From assembly GCA_918807975.1 (NCBI GenBank), contig OU964919.1, positions 26,171,824 to 26,235,823 on the forward strand: 64,000 bases of DNA, in the 5' to 3' direction. Within the stretch, counting starts at the first letter, position 1, and each line of letters begins with the position of its first letter. Of the stretch, positions 1 to 11,655 are shown in pieces. The DNA comes from Aplidium turbinatum. Its lineage: Eukaryota; Chordata; Ascidiacea; Aplousobranchia; Polyclinidae. Below the pieces are notes generated by a model. The model did no database searches and was not told the DNA's origin. It saw only the letters and a program-made list of their open reading frames with translations. A program made the position numbers and the translations under genes.

Positions 1-1060
1 AATTACCAACATCTTCAACAATCACATCTTTTTCTTCTCGATGCCATCCAGAAGTAGAGCCATCTCGTAATGCTCTTATTTTATTTACACCCAATCTTCG
101 AATATCATCATCCTCTTCACACAACATTGCAAGCAAGGTGTTTTCGTGGTGGCCAAAATAAGCATTTCTTTGAAGAGTTTTCAAGGCCTCATCTTTTATT
201 TGCTGATTTTAAAATTTGATAACACGCTCGTCGTCGTCAACATTCTGAAGAAATTCTTGCTGTCATCAGAAATCTTGTTATTCAGTTTGATGTCAAACCA
301 AGAAGAAAAATATACTTTCAAACAAAATTCAGCCAAAACTTTAAGGTTCTTGGATCTTCTACATCCAAGAGTTAACCACCGAGAGTGCACGATAGGTTCT
401 ACTTCCATAAATCTCAAATCCTCATCCACTTCTCCTAAAATGATGCACCAACAAATTCTATAAGCGTAGAATTGATCTGAACTTAGATCATCAGTAATGT
501 CATTTGGTAAAGTCGGGAAAGTGGAATATGGAAGTGGCTGAAACTCTGCAATAAGCCATTCGGAAACTGAACCGCCAATTTCTTTTCCAATTGCACCTGA
601 AAAGCTGTCAGGACTTTTTGTGCAACCATCTAGTAAGGAAAAAATCGTAATGGCAGTTCATTGCAATAAAGTAAACAAATTACCCATTGCAATGGGCGTT
701 GAAGGTGTCTCTCCAGGTTTACAATACAACCATTGATATTGCCAGTGTTCACAGCAGTTCCATTAGAACCAATAATTTTCAGTTTATGCTCCAGATCAGT
801 TCCTGACAAGACATTATACAAATTTTTCAGCAAGTGTTTCTCCTTTACTATTGCTTGTTGTAAAGTGTGTCAAATAAACTAAGTCCTCTGGCTCACCCAC
901 AACAACAATGTAGTGTTCTTCCAATTGTGTAGACATTGAAGTTTTTCCTGTTTGTTCTTTTACCAAGGTTAGAGTTAAATCCTTTCTGCCATCAAAATAA
1001 ATCGCATCAACCAGCTGAAAAAAGTTCTCTTCGTTTACTCTGATTTCTGTTCTGAACTTT
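1..1060 (-). pseudogene. Fragment of an unnamed transposase-like protein family
   Basis: Read on the minus strand from about 1060 downwards, a broken frame gives ordered blocks: YFDGRKDLTL near 970, GSNGTAVNTG near 745, RPLQW and NELPLR near 690-650, FSGAIGKEIGGSV near 600-560, then VHSRWLTLGC near 380 and LLAMLCEEDDDIRRLG near 120. I recognise this block order from uncharacterised proteins that recur in many copies in cnidarian and arthropod genomes. From memory those usually read GCDGT where this copy has GSNGT, so a likely key aspartate is lost. There are at least two frame changes and no start codon. The copy runs off the left edge. The multicopy nature suggests a transposase, but no function is proven. 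Confidence 0.6.
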
Positions 1061-1375
1061 TCTCGTTCTCTTGGGCCTGAAATTCGATTTTTACACGTAA
1101 CTTAAATTCTATTGCTCTTAGAGTTAAAAGTTCTCTTAGAATAAATAAAAACATGGTGTTTCTGATTCCATAGAGCCAAAAATTAATTTTCTACGACGCA
1201 TGGATCATGAGTTATGCTATTTTTTATGATTTTGGCCCCCCCGCATACAACTTTCCAAGGTTGCACGGACAGTTAGGGGTGCAACAACTCTAAAACACCA
1301 TCAGACATGTTTTTAGGTGTAGGGCCACCATTTAAGACATACTTTTTGTTGAAATTCTAAAATTTTAATTTTTCA
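1061..1375. other. AT-rich stretch with nothing recognised
   Basis: I see no conserved coding block or terminal repeat here. The sequence lies between the decayed unnamed family on the left and the 5' truncated LINE on the right. Confidence 0.5.
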
Positions 1376-2998
1376 CCGCACCCTATTGAACGTCTTAACA
1401 CTGTTAGTTTCCTAGGCATTTTACTGAATGAAAATTTGTCATGGAAATCTCATATGATTCACTTGCTACTAAAACTGCGACGAAATTTCGGAATAATCTG
1501 CAAGATTAAACCTTACTTAAACACTGCGAATTTGATTTCTCTCTATCATTCTCTCATTGAAAGCAATCTAAGATATTGCATTAGTGCTTGGAAGCATGGT
1601 CATGTTACAATTGTAAACAAACTGCAAAAAATTTGCAACAAATTCATAAAAATGATCACTAAGCATGAACCACAATACAATGTCGACAGTTTTTTCACAA
1701 TTGATAACCTTTATACCATCGAAACTGGCAAATTCATGTTTAAACTAAAACATAATCAACTGCCTAAAAACTTTAACTCGCTATTTCAACTTAATAGCAA
1801 CTTGCATCACATATCAACTAGAAGTAGCAATCGATTTTTTCTCCCCTATTACTCGAAAAAGTTAACCCAACAATCCATCCAATTTAGTGGAGTTAAAGTC
1901 TGGAACGATCTCCCTAAACACATTACTGAAATCGAAACCTTTTCATTATTCAGCAGCAAGCTGAAAACCCATCTGCAAACAAAAACTCAAACCGATTAGC
2001 ATACGTCCATTGTGTAATAGATACCACTTTTGTACATTTAATCGTTCAAGTACTACTGTTTGACACCTAGTATCTGAGCTTATTACAACTGTCAATGTCG
2101 TACATCTGCCATCACCACCTTAAACTGTTCAGTTTCAATAGGCTGCTATTAGATACTAATATGTTACCAACGCAATACGCCTTCAATTAGCCAAACTACG
2201 TATAATATACTTGTTCACAGAACCTTATAACTCTCTGTTACTTTGTTGTGTAGATTTATTTGGCAAGAGTACTTCAACAATGAAGCTGTAGGCCTATCAC
2301 TCTCCAGAAGTTTGGTTGGAAATTCATTTCAAGAAACTCCATCCCGCTCCGATACCGAAGTCACCCGCATGCCATCTAGACCATTTTCATAATTATCATC
2401 TTCACTACATTTTTCATCATTCATGATCATCAGTGTAATATCATGCTCAAATAATAAGTTAATTAATCTAAAATCCTGTACCCATCAGTTATCAATTCCT
2501 ATTCAATATCACACCACTGTCGTTGCTGCGAACACTCCATTTTCCTTAAAACGATGTACTGTACATAGTATTTTGTATATGTAATATGTTTAATATGTAA
2601 ATAATATGTAATATGTTTAATATGTAATAATATGCCGTATGTTCATTATTTATTCTTGAATGCTCGTGTTGTTGATTTTTCTTTTTTATATTGGTTGTAA
2701 GGTTCAGTCGTCCCCGCATGGTTTCATCAACTGGCACACCTCCAGTTGCTTTAGGTATGTGGAGCCAACTGGTTCTTCCAACTAATTCATCTACTTTAAA
2801 CTGTTAGGTTTGGTGGCCGTGCTTAATTTACTTTCGTGTACGTAACCTTTAAATTTGCATCGCATGCACGTTTTAAACTTTTGTAGTTTTGCCACCTTTT
2901 CCTTTTGTTGGTTTTGTTCCCGTTCACTATTTGTAACTTTATCATTGCTGTTGTTTTCCGACAAAGAAAAATAAATTGAATTGAATTGAATTGAAAAA
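1376..2998 (+). mobile_element. 5'-truncated CR1/L2-like LINE, RT C-terminus and 3' tail
   Basis: The open frame to the stop at 1999 begins without a start codon around 1376. It carries the region after the RT catalytic core of non-LTR retrotransposons: FLGILLNENLSWKSH, then KIKPYLNT, LYHSLIESNLRYCISAW, and a late VWNDLPKHI block. This is the usual C-terminal signature of CR1/L2-type LINE RT ORFs. The endonuclease and most of the RT are missing, as expected after incomplete reverse transcription. About 1 kb of 3' UTR follows, ending in a short GAATT repeat at about 2975-2996, a typical microsatellite tail. It sits downstream of the last host exon in this window and on the opposite strand. Confidence 0.75.
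2577..2636. repeat. AT-rich simple repeat (TAATATGT-like)
   Basis: Imperfect tandem copies of TAATATGT/TTAATATG are visible in this stretch, inside the LINE 3' UTR. Confidence 0.6.
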
Positions 2999-3250
2999 AA
3001 ATATAGTCTAGTAGTGAAAGGATGTGCTTTCTGAAGGGAAAATAAAACTACTGTATGTTTTGCGATGAGACAACCAAATGAAAGCTCTTTCCAGGGTAGG
3101 CAGAATAAATATCCCACAAAGAAATTATTCAATTACAATGTGACATACTTTTTAGGATGAAAAGTCGCTTACTAATTAACAATTTTGTAAACCAAGATCT
3201 GATTTGTAATCTGAAAACACATGTAGGTTACCACCTACAAATCAACTCAC

Positions 3251-3525
3251 AGTGTAATTGGGGAATACTGTAGTGTTACATTGAGAAGCAAATAACGTCA
3301 TTGACAGCGGACAAGTTTTCCCAAAAGAAGGTGGAATGCCATCTGTTGCATTAGTTGGTTTATTGCACGTTCCGTTGAACTTGTTCCCGCACAAACACAC
3401 TCTTGTAGCCATAATTTTATTTGTCTCTTCTGCGTTTAAGATGGGGTGCAGCAACATACTGCTTTTCGGAATTGGGATGCATAGCCCTGTACAGTTTCCG
3501 TTGCCTTTTTCACATGGATTGATAT
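3251..3525 (-). CDS. LRP-like gene, exon 9: EGF-like cysteine-rich module
   Basis: The acceptor (TTGCAG) lies just above 3525 and the donor GTGAGT just below 3251. The 275-bp exon takes over phase 1 from exon 8 (G + AT gives Asp) and encodes 91 residues ending in phase 0. It starts DINPCEKGNGNCTGLCIP, the typical EGF-like opening that follows a YWTD propeller in LRP proteins. It continues with RVCLCGN and three further cysteines in a longer, less typical tail (CNKPTN, KTCPLS, QCNTT). The spacing between cysteines 3 and 4 is longer than in most LRP EGF modules, with about 20 extra residues around LLHPILNAEET. Expected role: extracellular, closing the propeller in a membrane endocytic or signalling receptor. 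It is the most 3' exon seen; the gene continues past the left edge. Confidence 0.85.
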
Positions 3526-4671
3526 CTGCAAGCAAAATTGGAATTAACTGCCAGACAATATTATTGTTATAAAACGTGACAAGTCAGTTGCGACAAATGA
3601 AAATTTTGAAATGTAGTACAGATTATCCGCTCTAGAACATATTATAATCACGATTAGCATATACCTGCATATACTACTAGCCTAAGTAGTGATTGGCGGA
3701 AACCAAATAAATTTTACGATGCAAAGAGGCAATGTAACTTGCAAGGTAAAAATACAGTTAAATTAAAAAGAAATTGTAACAACAACCTTTTATTATATTG
3801 GCAAGTTGAGTAATTGCTTTTTGAGTGCAGGTTATACTAAAAAAAAAATCATGAAAGCATGTTTCATAAACGCATTTGAGTAAATTGCGTTTGGTTTGTA
3901 TTGACATTAGCCTGCCACTGTTGCCTATGTAGCGGCGCAGTGAGTAGCAACCCACTCACACACAGCTGTAATCATGACAGCAACATCCCGAGCACATCAG
4001 TGATGGTAATGACTTGAGAACAAGGCCTATACTTCTTGTATTTCAGTTTATTGCAGTTGAAAGGAACAAATCGCCACCATCAGAACGTAAAAAAAAGCCG
4101 GTCTGACACCAAAATTAAGCCGTGAACAAAACGCAGAGCGAAAGTGCAAAACAACGACATCCACACCAGGAACCAAACTTTAGACTAACAGTAATAATAG
4201 AAAAAACAGAGAGAGACTGTTCACCAGGCATTTTATATGCAATATCCAGATCACTTTTATTAGTAATAATAGAAGTTACACCCACACCAAGACATAGTGG
4301 TACATTGATACTAAGCACTGGTCGCTTCAGCTGAGAAATCCGTCTTGATTAAAAACGAGCCGCTCAGAGCATATAACCACAACACATTGATTGCAATGCG
4401 GCATGTAACAAAATGTGCAACGTAACACGGACGCAAAACCATGTAGGCTATCGATGTCCCAATTGCAAGAATACAATCAAGCACTATGGCATTCCAATTC
4501 TAAGGTTGATAAAATGGAGAGCCTACAGAAGATACACAGACTCCAGAATAACAATAAGCACGGGAAGCGACGTCAAGGAATGTAAAAACGATGTATGGAA
4601 AGCTCGCAGGAGCTACATGTACTTTTGTAAATAAACCCAATTCCAATTATTTTCATAGTTCAAAGTCTTAC
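3526..4671. other. Intron between LRP exons 9 and 8
   Basis: This 1.15-kb intron has open frames on both strands (for example 4413-4634 plus), but none shows a domain I recognise, and I see no terminal repeats. Confidence 0.6.
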
Positions 4672-4827
4672 CATTCTCGACTGCTCCAGTTGGTTTGTCA
4701 ACAAAGGCGTGAATATCGCTTGTCCGGTCAAATATCGAAGGTCCAAACATTTCTATTCGTTTATGGGTATCCTGTTTGCGCATGCGCATAAGTGTAGGTC
4801 TATTCCAGTCCGACCAATAAATAAAAT
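4672..4827 (-). CDS. LRP-like gene, exon 8: last YWTD blade
   Basis: Acceptor GTTTCAG above 4827, donor GTAAGA below 4672. The 156-bp exon is phase 1 to phase 1 (G from exon 7 + AT gives Asp). It encodes DFIYWSDWNRPTLMRM at the start and DIHAFVDKPTG near the end. An IYWSDW block straight after a FGLT stretch in the previous exon is the hallmark of the last blade of LRP propellers, which have FIYWTDW at this point. The exon joins directly to the EGF-like exon 9, as in LRP1, LRP2, LRP4, LRP5 and LRP6. Extracellular ligand-binding role by family. Confidence 0.9.
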
Positions 4828-6153
4828 CTGAAACAAGGATAAAACGATAATGAATATTTATGCGAAATGTTTGCACATGATCATTGTTTTGCTTGCATTG
4901 TCACAGTGGAAGTATCAATGCCGACAAAACTTAGTTGTGCCCTGTATACAGAAATAAAGCAAAAAAACATTTTTTGATTTGTCACAGCATCAAATCTTTT
5001 GTTGAAATTGTTGGAAGTAACAATGAGAAATGCTACCATAAACGTTGGCACAAGGAAAATAGTGAATTATTTTTTATTTGACAGTTTCTTAAAAAACTTG
5101 TGTTCTTTAAGATTCATATATTGAGGAAGATAAGTCGGATTGCAATGCAGCTATAAAAGTAATACAAGATTGAAAAATGTAGCCTAGCTTACTACAAAAG
5201 GTCTGGACAGAAATTTTTTACAAAAATTATTGAGTTTTCATATTGAAGATTGTTTAAGAATTTTTGTCTGATGCTTGTAAGCATAGTATGCCTGAATAAA
5301 CAATTTACGAGGTGTTAAACCATTGGTTAAACTTGCATAATAATTTGTAGCACTGGCCGACATAATTTTTGGTGCTGGCAGTTTTTGAACTGATTTAGAC
5401 TAACTTTGGAGCGCTGATTCCGAAAATGCAATCCGTTTTTCTCTATCAGGTCAACGTTTTAAGTTACAGTGACTTTGACTTTTTTACAATTGCCCTACAA
5501 AGTAGCACAAATACAATAGCTATAAAGCTGTCACTATGGGATTACAACGTTTATTACTCTTGCATTACATTCTAAAACCAACAATGAAAGCAGACAATGC
5601 CAAGACAATTGTTTTCTGTGTTAAATGCTAGTAGGTGCATTGTGCAAATCAAGACAGCATAATTGTTTTTTTTGGGGGGGTGGAAGGGAGAATCTAGCGC
5701 GCTTATGGCTACAACATCTAGAAGACGTTGTCTCAATAACACAAATATTTTCTGCTACATCTGTGGTGATTAGAAAGTAGAGCCTAATAGAAAACCAAAC
5801 AATGATTTTTTAAAGCGTGCTTATTTTGCTTACTTTAAAGTGAAGTTGGGGGATCAAGATAAGTCTTGAGTTCCCTACATCGTTTGCAAAACTTGCAAAG
5901 AACATTTACGTCAATGGACGAACAAAAGAAGAAACGGATAAGGTTTGCTATTTCGCAACCAGATTCAGAGTATTAAAGTGTCACATTTATCCAATTTTTA
6001 AATATAATGCAGAAACCTGGACAATTACCAAATCAGAATAAAAGAATAAATTGGTTTGAAATGAGGGCATTCCGAAAAATGCAGAGGGTTTCCTGAACTG
6101 ACAGAAAAAGCAACCCAACTGTTTTAAATCAAGTCAAACAAACAAACAATCTA
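4828..6153. other. Intron sequence with no recognised feature
   Basis: Left part of the 8.3-kb intron between exons 8 and 7. I see only short open frames, a short G run near 5670, and no domain or paired terminal repeats. Confidence 0.5.
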
Positions 6154-7158
6154 CAGTGCCGATAAAAAGTTTAGAAAGTTTTGGAAAAAACTTAAAAATC
6201 AGATTAATTTTGTCATACTTCGAACATCTTAAACTTTGTCATATATCGAACATCTTCAACACACCATACTGTAGGCCTATCATATGTACTAATATTTAGT
6301 GTGATAACATTTGTTTTTGATGACATTTTGATTAGGGCGGGGCATAGAGTCTGAGAGGTTTTTGCACACATTTTCGTCTATATCCATGCACCAAACCTCT
6401 GTAATAATTGTTTTAATTCTTAGAGACACGGATTTTGGATGAGTCAACCTTTTTGCAGTTTGCCTCCTATAGACCCTAAGTCCGAAGACCTCTTGGCTCT
6501 TCACCAGTGAACCCTCGGTACATCCAAGCAGCTGCCAAGCACCTTCCGTCTGTCTTGGTTTGGGGGTGCTTTTCTAGTCAGAGCCAAGGGGCCTCCATTT
6601 CTTACTTAAATGTCAAACGATGAACGCCATACGATACATCAGTGTCCTAGATGCTCATCTTCCCACTTTTATGAAGATTCATGGATGTACGACTTTCCAA
6701 CAAGACTCTGCACCATGTCATAAAGCTAAGGCGGCTATGAAGTGGTTTCAGACCAAATGTGTAAATGTGCTGAAATGGCCAGGAACCTCTTCTGACCTGA
6801 ATCCAATCGAGAATTTGTGGACTTTGATAAAACAGAAAGTCTCTAGATCAAATCCAAGAAGTTTGGCGGAATTAAAACGAATTGTTACAGAGATTTGGTG
6901 CATGGATATTTTCGAAAATGTGTTCAAAAACCTCTCAGACTCTATTTCCCACCTTATTCAAAATGCCATCAAAAACAAAGGTTGTCACACTAAATATTAG
7001 TAGCCTACATATGATACAATTTGGTGTGTATTGAAGTTGTTCGATATATGATAAAGTTTTCTGAAGTTTTAATAATAAAAATTAAGAAAAAAAACATATT
7101 AATCTGCTTTTTAAGTCTTTTTTCCAAAACTTTCTAAACTTTTTGCGGGCACCCCAGC
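6154..7158 (+). mobile_element. Tc1/mariner transposon with self-inverted 5' half
   Basis: TA dinucleotides flank both ends (6152-6153, 7159-7160). The ends carry an inverted repeat around AAAAAGTTTAGAAAGTTTTGG (left about 6162-6183, right about 7123-7146). A 126-residue frame at 6620-7000 holds the C-terminal half of a Tc1-type DDE transposase: FQQDSAPCHKAK (second catalytic Asp) and WPGTSSDLNPIENLW (third acidic residue). The N-terminal DNA-binding part is absent. Instead, about 6290-6430 is an inverted copy of the element's own 3' end (about 6870-7010), so the left third folds back on the right third. The element is defective. Confidence 0.85.
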
Positions 7159-7239
7159 TAGAAATTTCACGTGTATTACACGTAGATTCTACGTACCTTG
7201 GGTATACGTTAATTTTAACGTGTAATACACGTATAAGTG

Positions 7240-7605
7240 TCGACACTATTTCACGTGTATTATACGTATATTTGGTGGTGGATTTTACGTGTTTTACACC
7301 CGCATTCCACCTAATTTCCGCGTATCTGACAACACTAATACACGTGTTTACCACGTATATTTGGTGGTGGATTTTTCGTGTTTTTCACCCGCATTCCACC
7401 TAATTTCCGCGTATCTGACAACACTAATACACGTGTTTTCCACGTATATTTGGTAGCGGATTTCACGTGTATTGCACCGCATTCCACTCAATTTCCGCGC
7501 ATCTGACAACACCAATCAACGTGCTTTCCACGTATATTTGGTGGACTTTACGTGTTTGTACAATGTACACCCACATTCTACCTAATTTCCGCGTATCTGA
7601 AATCA
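7240..7605. repeat. 89-bp tandem repeat, about four copies
   Basis: A unit containing ACGTATATTTGGTGG, then ACACCCGCATTCCACC, TAATTTCCGCGTATCTGAC and AACACTAATACACGTG repeats. The ACGTATATTTGG block occurs at 7264, 7353, 7442 and 7530 (periods 89, 89, 88). The last unit is partial. The array starts about 80 bp beyond the Tc1 element's right end. The region between them (7160-7245) is rich in ACGTGTATTACACGT palindromes built from the same words. Frames through the array are simple consequences of the repeat. Confidence 0.9.
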
Positions 7606-8084
7606 ACAATTTAATGCATGTGTATTTGTTATCTATAAAGATTAGGCGTATTGTGCGCCATTATTTTTATCCATTGCAATATAGATCGTCCTTGTTAACT
7701 GCAACTATCTGCGTATTCAACTTCAAAAACTACATATCAAAGAACATTTATTTATAATGCGAAACTCAACGGTTGTATTAGTGTTTGTGCGTGAGGCCGT
7801 GGTGATAATGTCGTCGGCGTAGACGAGCCAGCCTACACGAGGTTGGAATGTCAAGTCTGCAGGACCAGGTCTTGCTGCAAATTTGCTCACTTCCCCGTAC
7901 GGATCGCAGAGTTAGTCCTGTTCCGACATGATTTTCTTTTCATTTTTCTTGTGTTTCTGAAAAACAAGAACAGCGTACTCGGGAGGATAAAAATGCGTTA
8001 ATCAAATGAACAAATAAATAAATAAGTAGGCTTAAATGACAATTACTTAATCGCTGATAAACGTTATTATCCTTTCCTGTAGAC
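7606..8084. other. Intron sequence with nothing recognised
   Basis: No coding block or paired repeat seen between the tandem array and the next hAT element. Confidence 0.5.
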
Positions 8085-8739
8085 CAGTGGTTCTTAACCT
8101 TTTTTTTATCAAGCCCCCTTTCAAAATGGTCATGTGCCTCGCGCCTCCCTAGATTTTAAATAAGTATCATACCAAAAAAATTGCATTTTTGTCTGTTTAT
8201 TGCACACATCAGTGAGATACTTGACACTGCTTCTTAGCGACTAGATTTTTAATGCGCGGTTTAACTCCAGAGAGTGAACAACGTAGGTTTCCTTCAACTC
8301 TCGGCCTGTTTCTGTACTTGGTCTTAATAGCAACGAGAGCAGAAAATGCACCTTCACAAAGATACGTGGATCTAAACATTGTTAGAATTCGAAGAGCCCT
8401 AGTTGCGATAAGAGGGTAAACAGGAAGGCAATTAGCCCAGAACGTCTCAAGTTCCAGAACGTCTCAAGTTCCAGAACGTCTCAAACAATTTGAACAAAAA
8501 AGTAAAAATGAAGCAGCGTCGAGAAAATTTGATAAATCTGAAGGAGTTCAGCGCAAAATAGTTTTGTAAAGTTCTGGTCTAACTAATAAAGCAAGAATTA
8601 CTGAATACAATATAAAATAAGATAAAATACAAAATATGACGAACAGCATAGGTCCTAGGACATTAAAGTAATTTAAAAAAATTGAAATTGTTGTACAGTA
8701 GAGCTCGCCCCCCCCCCCGCCCCCGGTTAAAAACTACTA
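8085..8739. mobile_element. Non-autonomous hAT element (MITE-like)
   Basis: The left end CAGTGGTTCTTAACC is matched at 12 of 15 positions by the inverted right end (GGTTAAAAACTACTA). Flanking octamers CTGTAGAC (8077-8084) and TTGTAAAC (8740-8747) look like an aged 8-bp target duplication. The interior has no transposase frame. The GC-rich subterminal parts (GCCCCC, GCGCCTCCC) are typical of this group. Confidence 0.75.
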
Positions 8740-9452
8740 TTGTAAACCCTTTGCAAAATTTAAAGAAAAATTTGTGATTGCACCAATCCGGCGGCGGTAT
8801 CGGTAAAGAAAATGAAGTGTTCAATGCAAGCCTCTTTGTCTGATGTCCTTCGTCATCATCACTATCTAAACAAAAAATAAAAAGTTTACCGTAAATTTCA
8901 ATTACAACGAAAATGTTTTCTGTGTAGTAGCCGACCTAGCATTAAAAAATCGGTCTGGTACTATTGGGAGAATCCATTTCGGAGACACCTTTTTTGGAGA
9001 TTTCTAAAATCCCACAGGAGCCTATATATATTGAAAGGAATTAGCTTATAATAGGTTATTTACCATAAAGTCTCAACGAGAAAAAAAACAGTTGTCAAAC
9101 GGGGTTTCATGATTAGTAATAGAGGTTAATAAGATAAAGTCTAAGTGAAAAAAAGTAATCAGGACAGAAATGGTCCAAGACTGACTGCAAAGCAGTGTTC
9201 TATAATATAAGACAGCCGTGCCAGTCTATGATATTTCAAGTGATCAACGAAGGTATATACTAGGTAGCACAAGCTATATGGTCGAACAATGGGTGTACTG
9301 TGAGATTGTACTGTACACGTATGTATAGTTGTACACTGTACAGTCACGGAATTGCTTTTAGAGTCTCTCCTTCAGCCAGTATCAACTGTGCTACCTACGT
9401 TGATCACTTTCTACATATATGGAACTGGATAGCCTAAAATTTTCGGGTAATA
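8740..9452. other. Intron sequence with nothing recognised
   Basis: No supported gene or repeat seen. Confidence 0.5.
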
Positions 9453-9465
9453 ACACAATACAGGT

Positions 9466-9650
9466 GTGAAGAAAGGCGTTCTTCCCGGCTATCAGCACAA
9501 GGCTGATTACTCACTAGCACAGCGAGCTGCAGTGACGCTTCGCTAACCAGAACGGTGTAGCTTACATGGGCTTACATGGGCGCCTCATGGGCGAAACACG
9601 TGTCTATCGCTGTCTATTCGATGCTACAATCGGCTGCCAAAATAACTTAA
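9466..9650 (+). mobile_element. Hammerhead-type small retroposon, copy 1 (core lost)
   Basis: A perfect 13-bp target duplication ACACAATACAGGT flanks this 185-bp insertion (9453-9465 and 9651-9663). The body starts GGCGTTCTTCCCGGCTATCA and ends GCTACAATCGGCTGCC plus a short A-rich end. The same start and end words, in the opposite orientation, bound the copy at 59.05 kb. Inside, 9580-9610 keeps the second half of a hammerhead motif (GCCTCATGGGCGAAAC, ACGTGTC, TATCGC). The CUGAUGA core half has been replaced by a short duplication (CTTACATGGG twice). The size and target duplication indicate target-primed retroposition. Confidence 0.7.
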
Positions 9651-10546
9651 ACACAATACAGGTTTGCCCAATATTTATAGATATACAATCACTAAAGTTA
9701 GATTGCAACAGTCTGTTTCCCCCTATAAGGGAGATATTTACTGACGAACCCTTGTAACAGAAGTGGTTAAGCTAACATTCTGTATACATAGATAAAGCAC
9801 TACTATTGTTTCTCAAAAGGGTTTCTTTATTGATTACCCAGCATACAAGTCGATGTCATCAGATAGCCGAGACAAAAACGTGTTATCCCAAGTTGTGTCA
9901 GTTTGAAAAGAACGAATATTGCCATGCTAGTGTCTTTTATCACGAAAATATTCATACGCCGGTGCTGCCAGGCGCATTGGAAATGAATTAATAAAACATG
10001 AACGTTGGCTAAACAGTAGAATTATGGAATTATGAGAACGTTGGACTGCACTGCAGAATAATGGCTGGTGACGAATATAAGACAGCAGTCGGTACACCCT
10101 TATAGAAAGAACAGAGGACTTCTATTCTTCTCTTTGTACGCTTTCTGATGAATGATGATCTGATCCTCTTCTTCCAAGTTCGAACTATATTCTGCTTTCT
10201 CTGACATAGCTAAAGCAATTTTATAGTCATCTGAAAAATAAACATTTAAGCTAAACTAAATATATAGGTTATCAATAATTCACTTCATGCAAAAATTATC
10301 AATACTTGTCATAAATAAATTGACTACAAAACGCTCTTCTTACCATAAACATAAAATTTGTAGCAATATAAAAGTATAGTATTTCTTACCATTACAACCA
10401 AGGACTCTCATTGCGTATATAGGCTACAATGTTCATTTTGCCTTATCCACAATTGAGCATTTTTTAACATGATTGCTTGCTCCAAAGGGTGGCCAATAAC
10501 ATTGATCTAAGTTGGTAGTCTGCAAAGTGCAAAGTAAATAGGAATA
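9651..10546. other. Intron sequence with nothing recognised
   Basis: No supported coding block. A few short frames without domain signal. Confidence 0.5.
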
Positions 10547-10602
10547 CCATTAGACCAGAAATTAGACCAGAAGACCAGACCATTAGACCATTAGACCAGA
10601 AT
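10547..10602. repeat. Short ATTAGACCAGA tandem repeat
   Basis: Imperfect copies of ATTAGACCA(GA) run head to tail, for example CCATTAGACCATTAGACC. Confidence 0.8.
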
Positions 10603-11319
10603 GCCATTTATAAACTGGGTTAAGCAAATTTGGTATTGTACTGGCTTAAAAATACACAAGATCAACACTTGTCAAAAAGTGGAATTGATTTTACTGCTAC
10701 ATACTACTATGTTGTTAAGCACAAAACTGGATAAAATCATTTTTCAAACAATCCACCAATGTTTGCTTTGCAGCCTAATTAACCACCAAGCCAATGCCGT
10801 CAATGAACTTAATAATGGTGCTCACCTCCTCTATAACTGTCCAATGTCCATGTGTGTATTTTGCCATTTCTTGACACTAATTAGCGGTTACGGTTTTGGT
10901 TACTGATACCTTGAATTTCATTTGTGTGCTCACTGTGCTACCATTTCTGTTCATCAAAACGCTGTTTGGGTTTACATGCACGACTGCACGTTTGTTTGCT
11001 ATCCACCTTCTTTGGTAAAGTCTACACTTTTTATTACGATTATCCATTACAATAGTAAAAATATTTCTAAATTAGATTAAAAACAGTTTTTCAACAATTT
11101 TGAACTACCGATTACGTCTTGGCTTGGCCTCATAGAATTGAGACATTTTGGTGCAAGTCACTTAGGTGTGGTGGGTCTTTGGCAAGCACATTATGGTGTG
11201 AGGTCTTTTTGGTGCAAAATCTGGGTAGAAAGTGTGCAGGGCTGCGATTTTTGCCTTTTTTGACGGCAATACCGCTCGACACGCACCATCACTATTTGAC
11301 GAACGCCGTGCCTTACGGG
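10603..11319. other. Intron sequence with nothing recognised
   Basis: One 101-codon plus-strand frame (10601-10906) has no recognisable motif and I do not call it a gene. Confidence 0.5.
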
Positions 11320-11655
11320 CTGTGGCCGAGTGTCGGCAGCTGTGGCCGAGTGGTTAGCGCGTTGGGCTCGCAGTCGAGAGCCTGCATGTTCGACTCCAGC
11401 CACTCGCACTTGCTGTTGTTTCTCTGGGCAAGAAACTTTACGATAATTGCCTCTACCTAGTGATCGATTTTCGAGTAATGGGTAGTACCAAATTTAAGTC
11501 ATAAGTAGAGTATACAACCGGAAACAGACATTGCTGTCGGCTGCAGCGTAGGTCAGGTGTATGTCAGAAGGCGTACACCGATGCATAGCGCTCAAGTCCG
11601 CTTTCCCGCAATGCAGGATAAAGATAAACAAACAAACAAACAAACAAAAAAAACT
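11320..11655 (+). mobile_element. tRNA-derived SINE
   Basis: An A-box-like TGGCCGAGTGGTTAGC at about 11343 and a B-box-like GTTCGACTCC at about 11389 form a Leu/Ser-like tRNA head. A tRNA-unrelated body follows and ends in an (AAAC)n tail at about 11627-11655. The head is preceded by a partial repeat of its own A-box (CTGTGGCCGAGTG at about 11320 and 11339). The tail block TTCCCGC-ATGCAGGATAAA recurs at 48635-48654, suggesting that the 3' end is shared with a partner LINE or another SINE copy. Confidence 0.75.
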
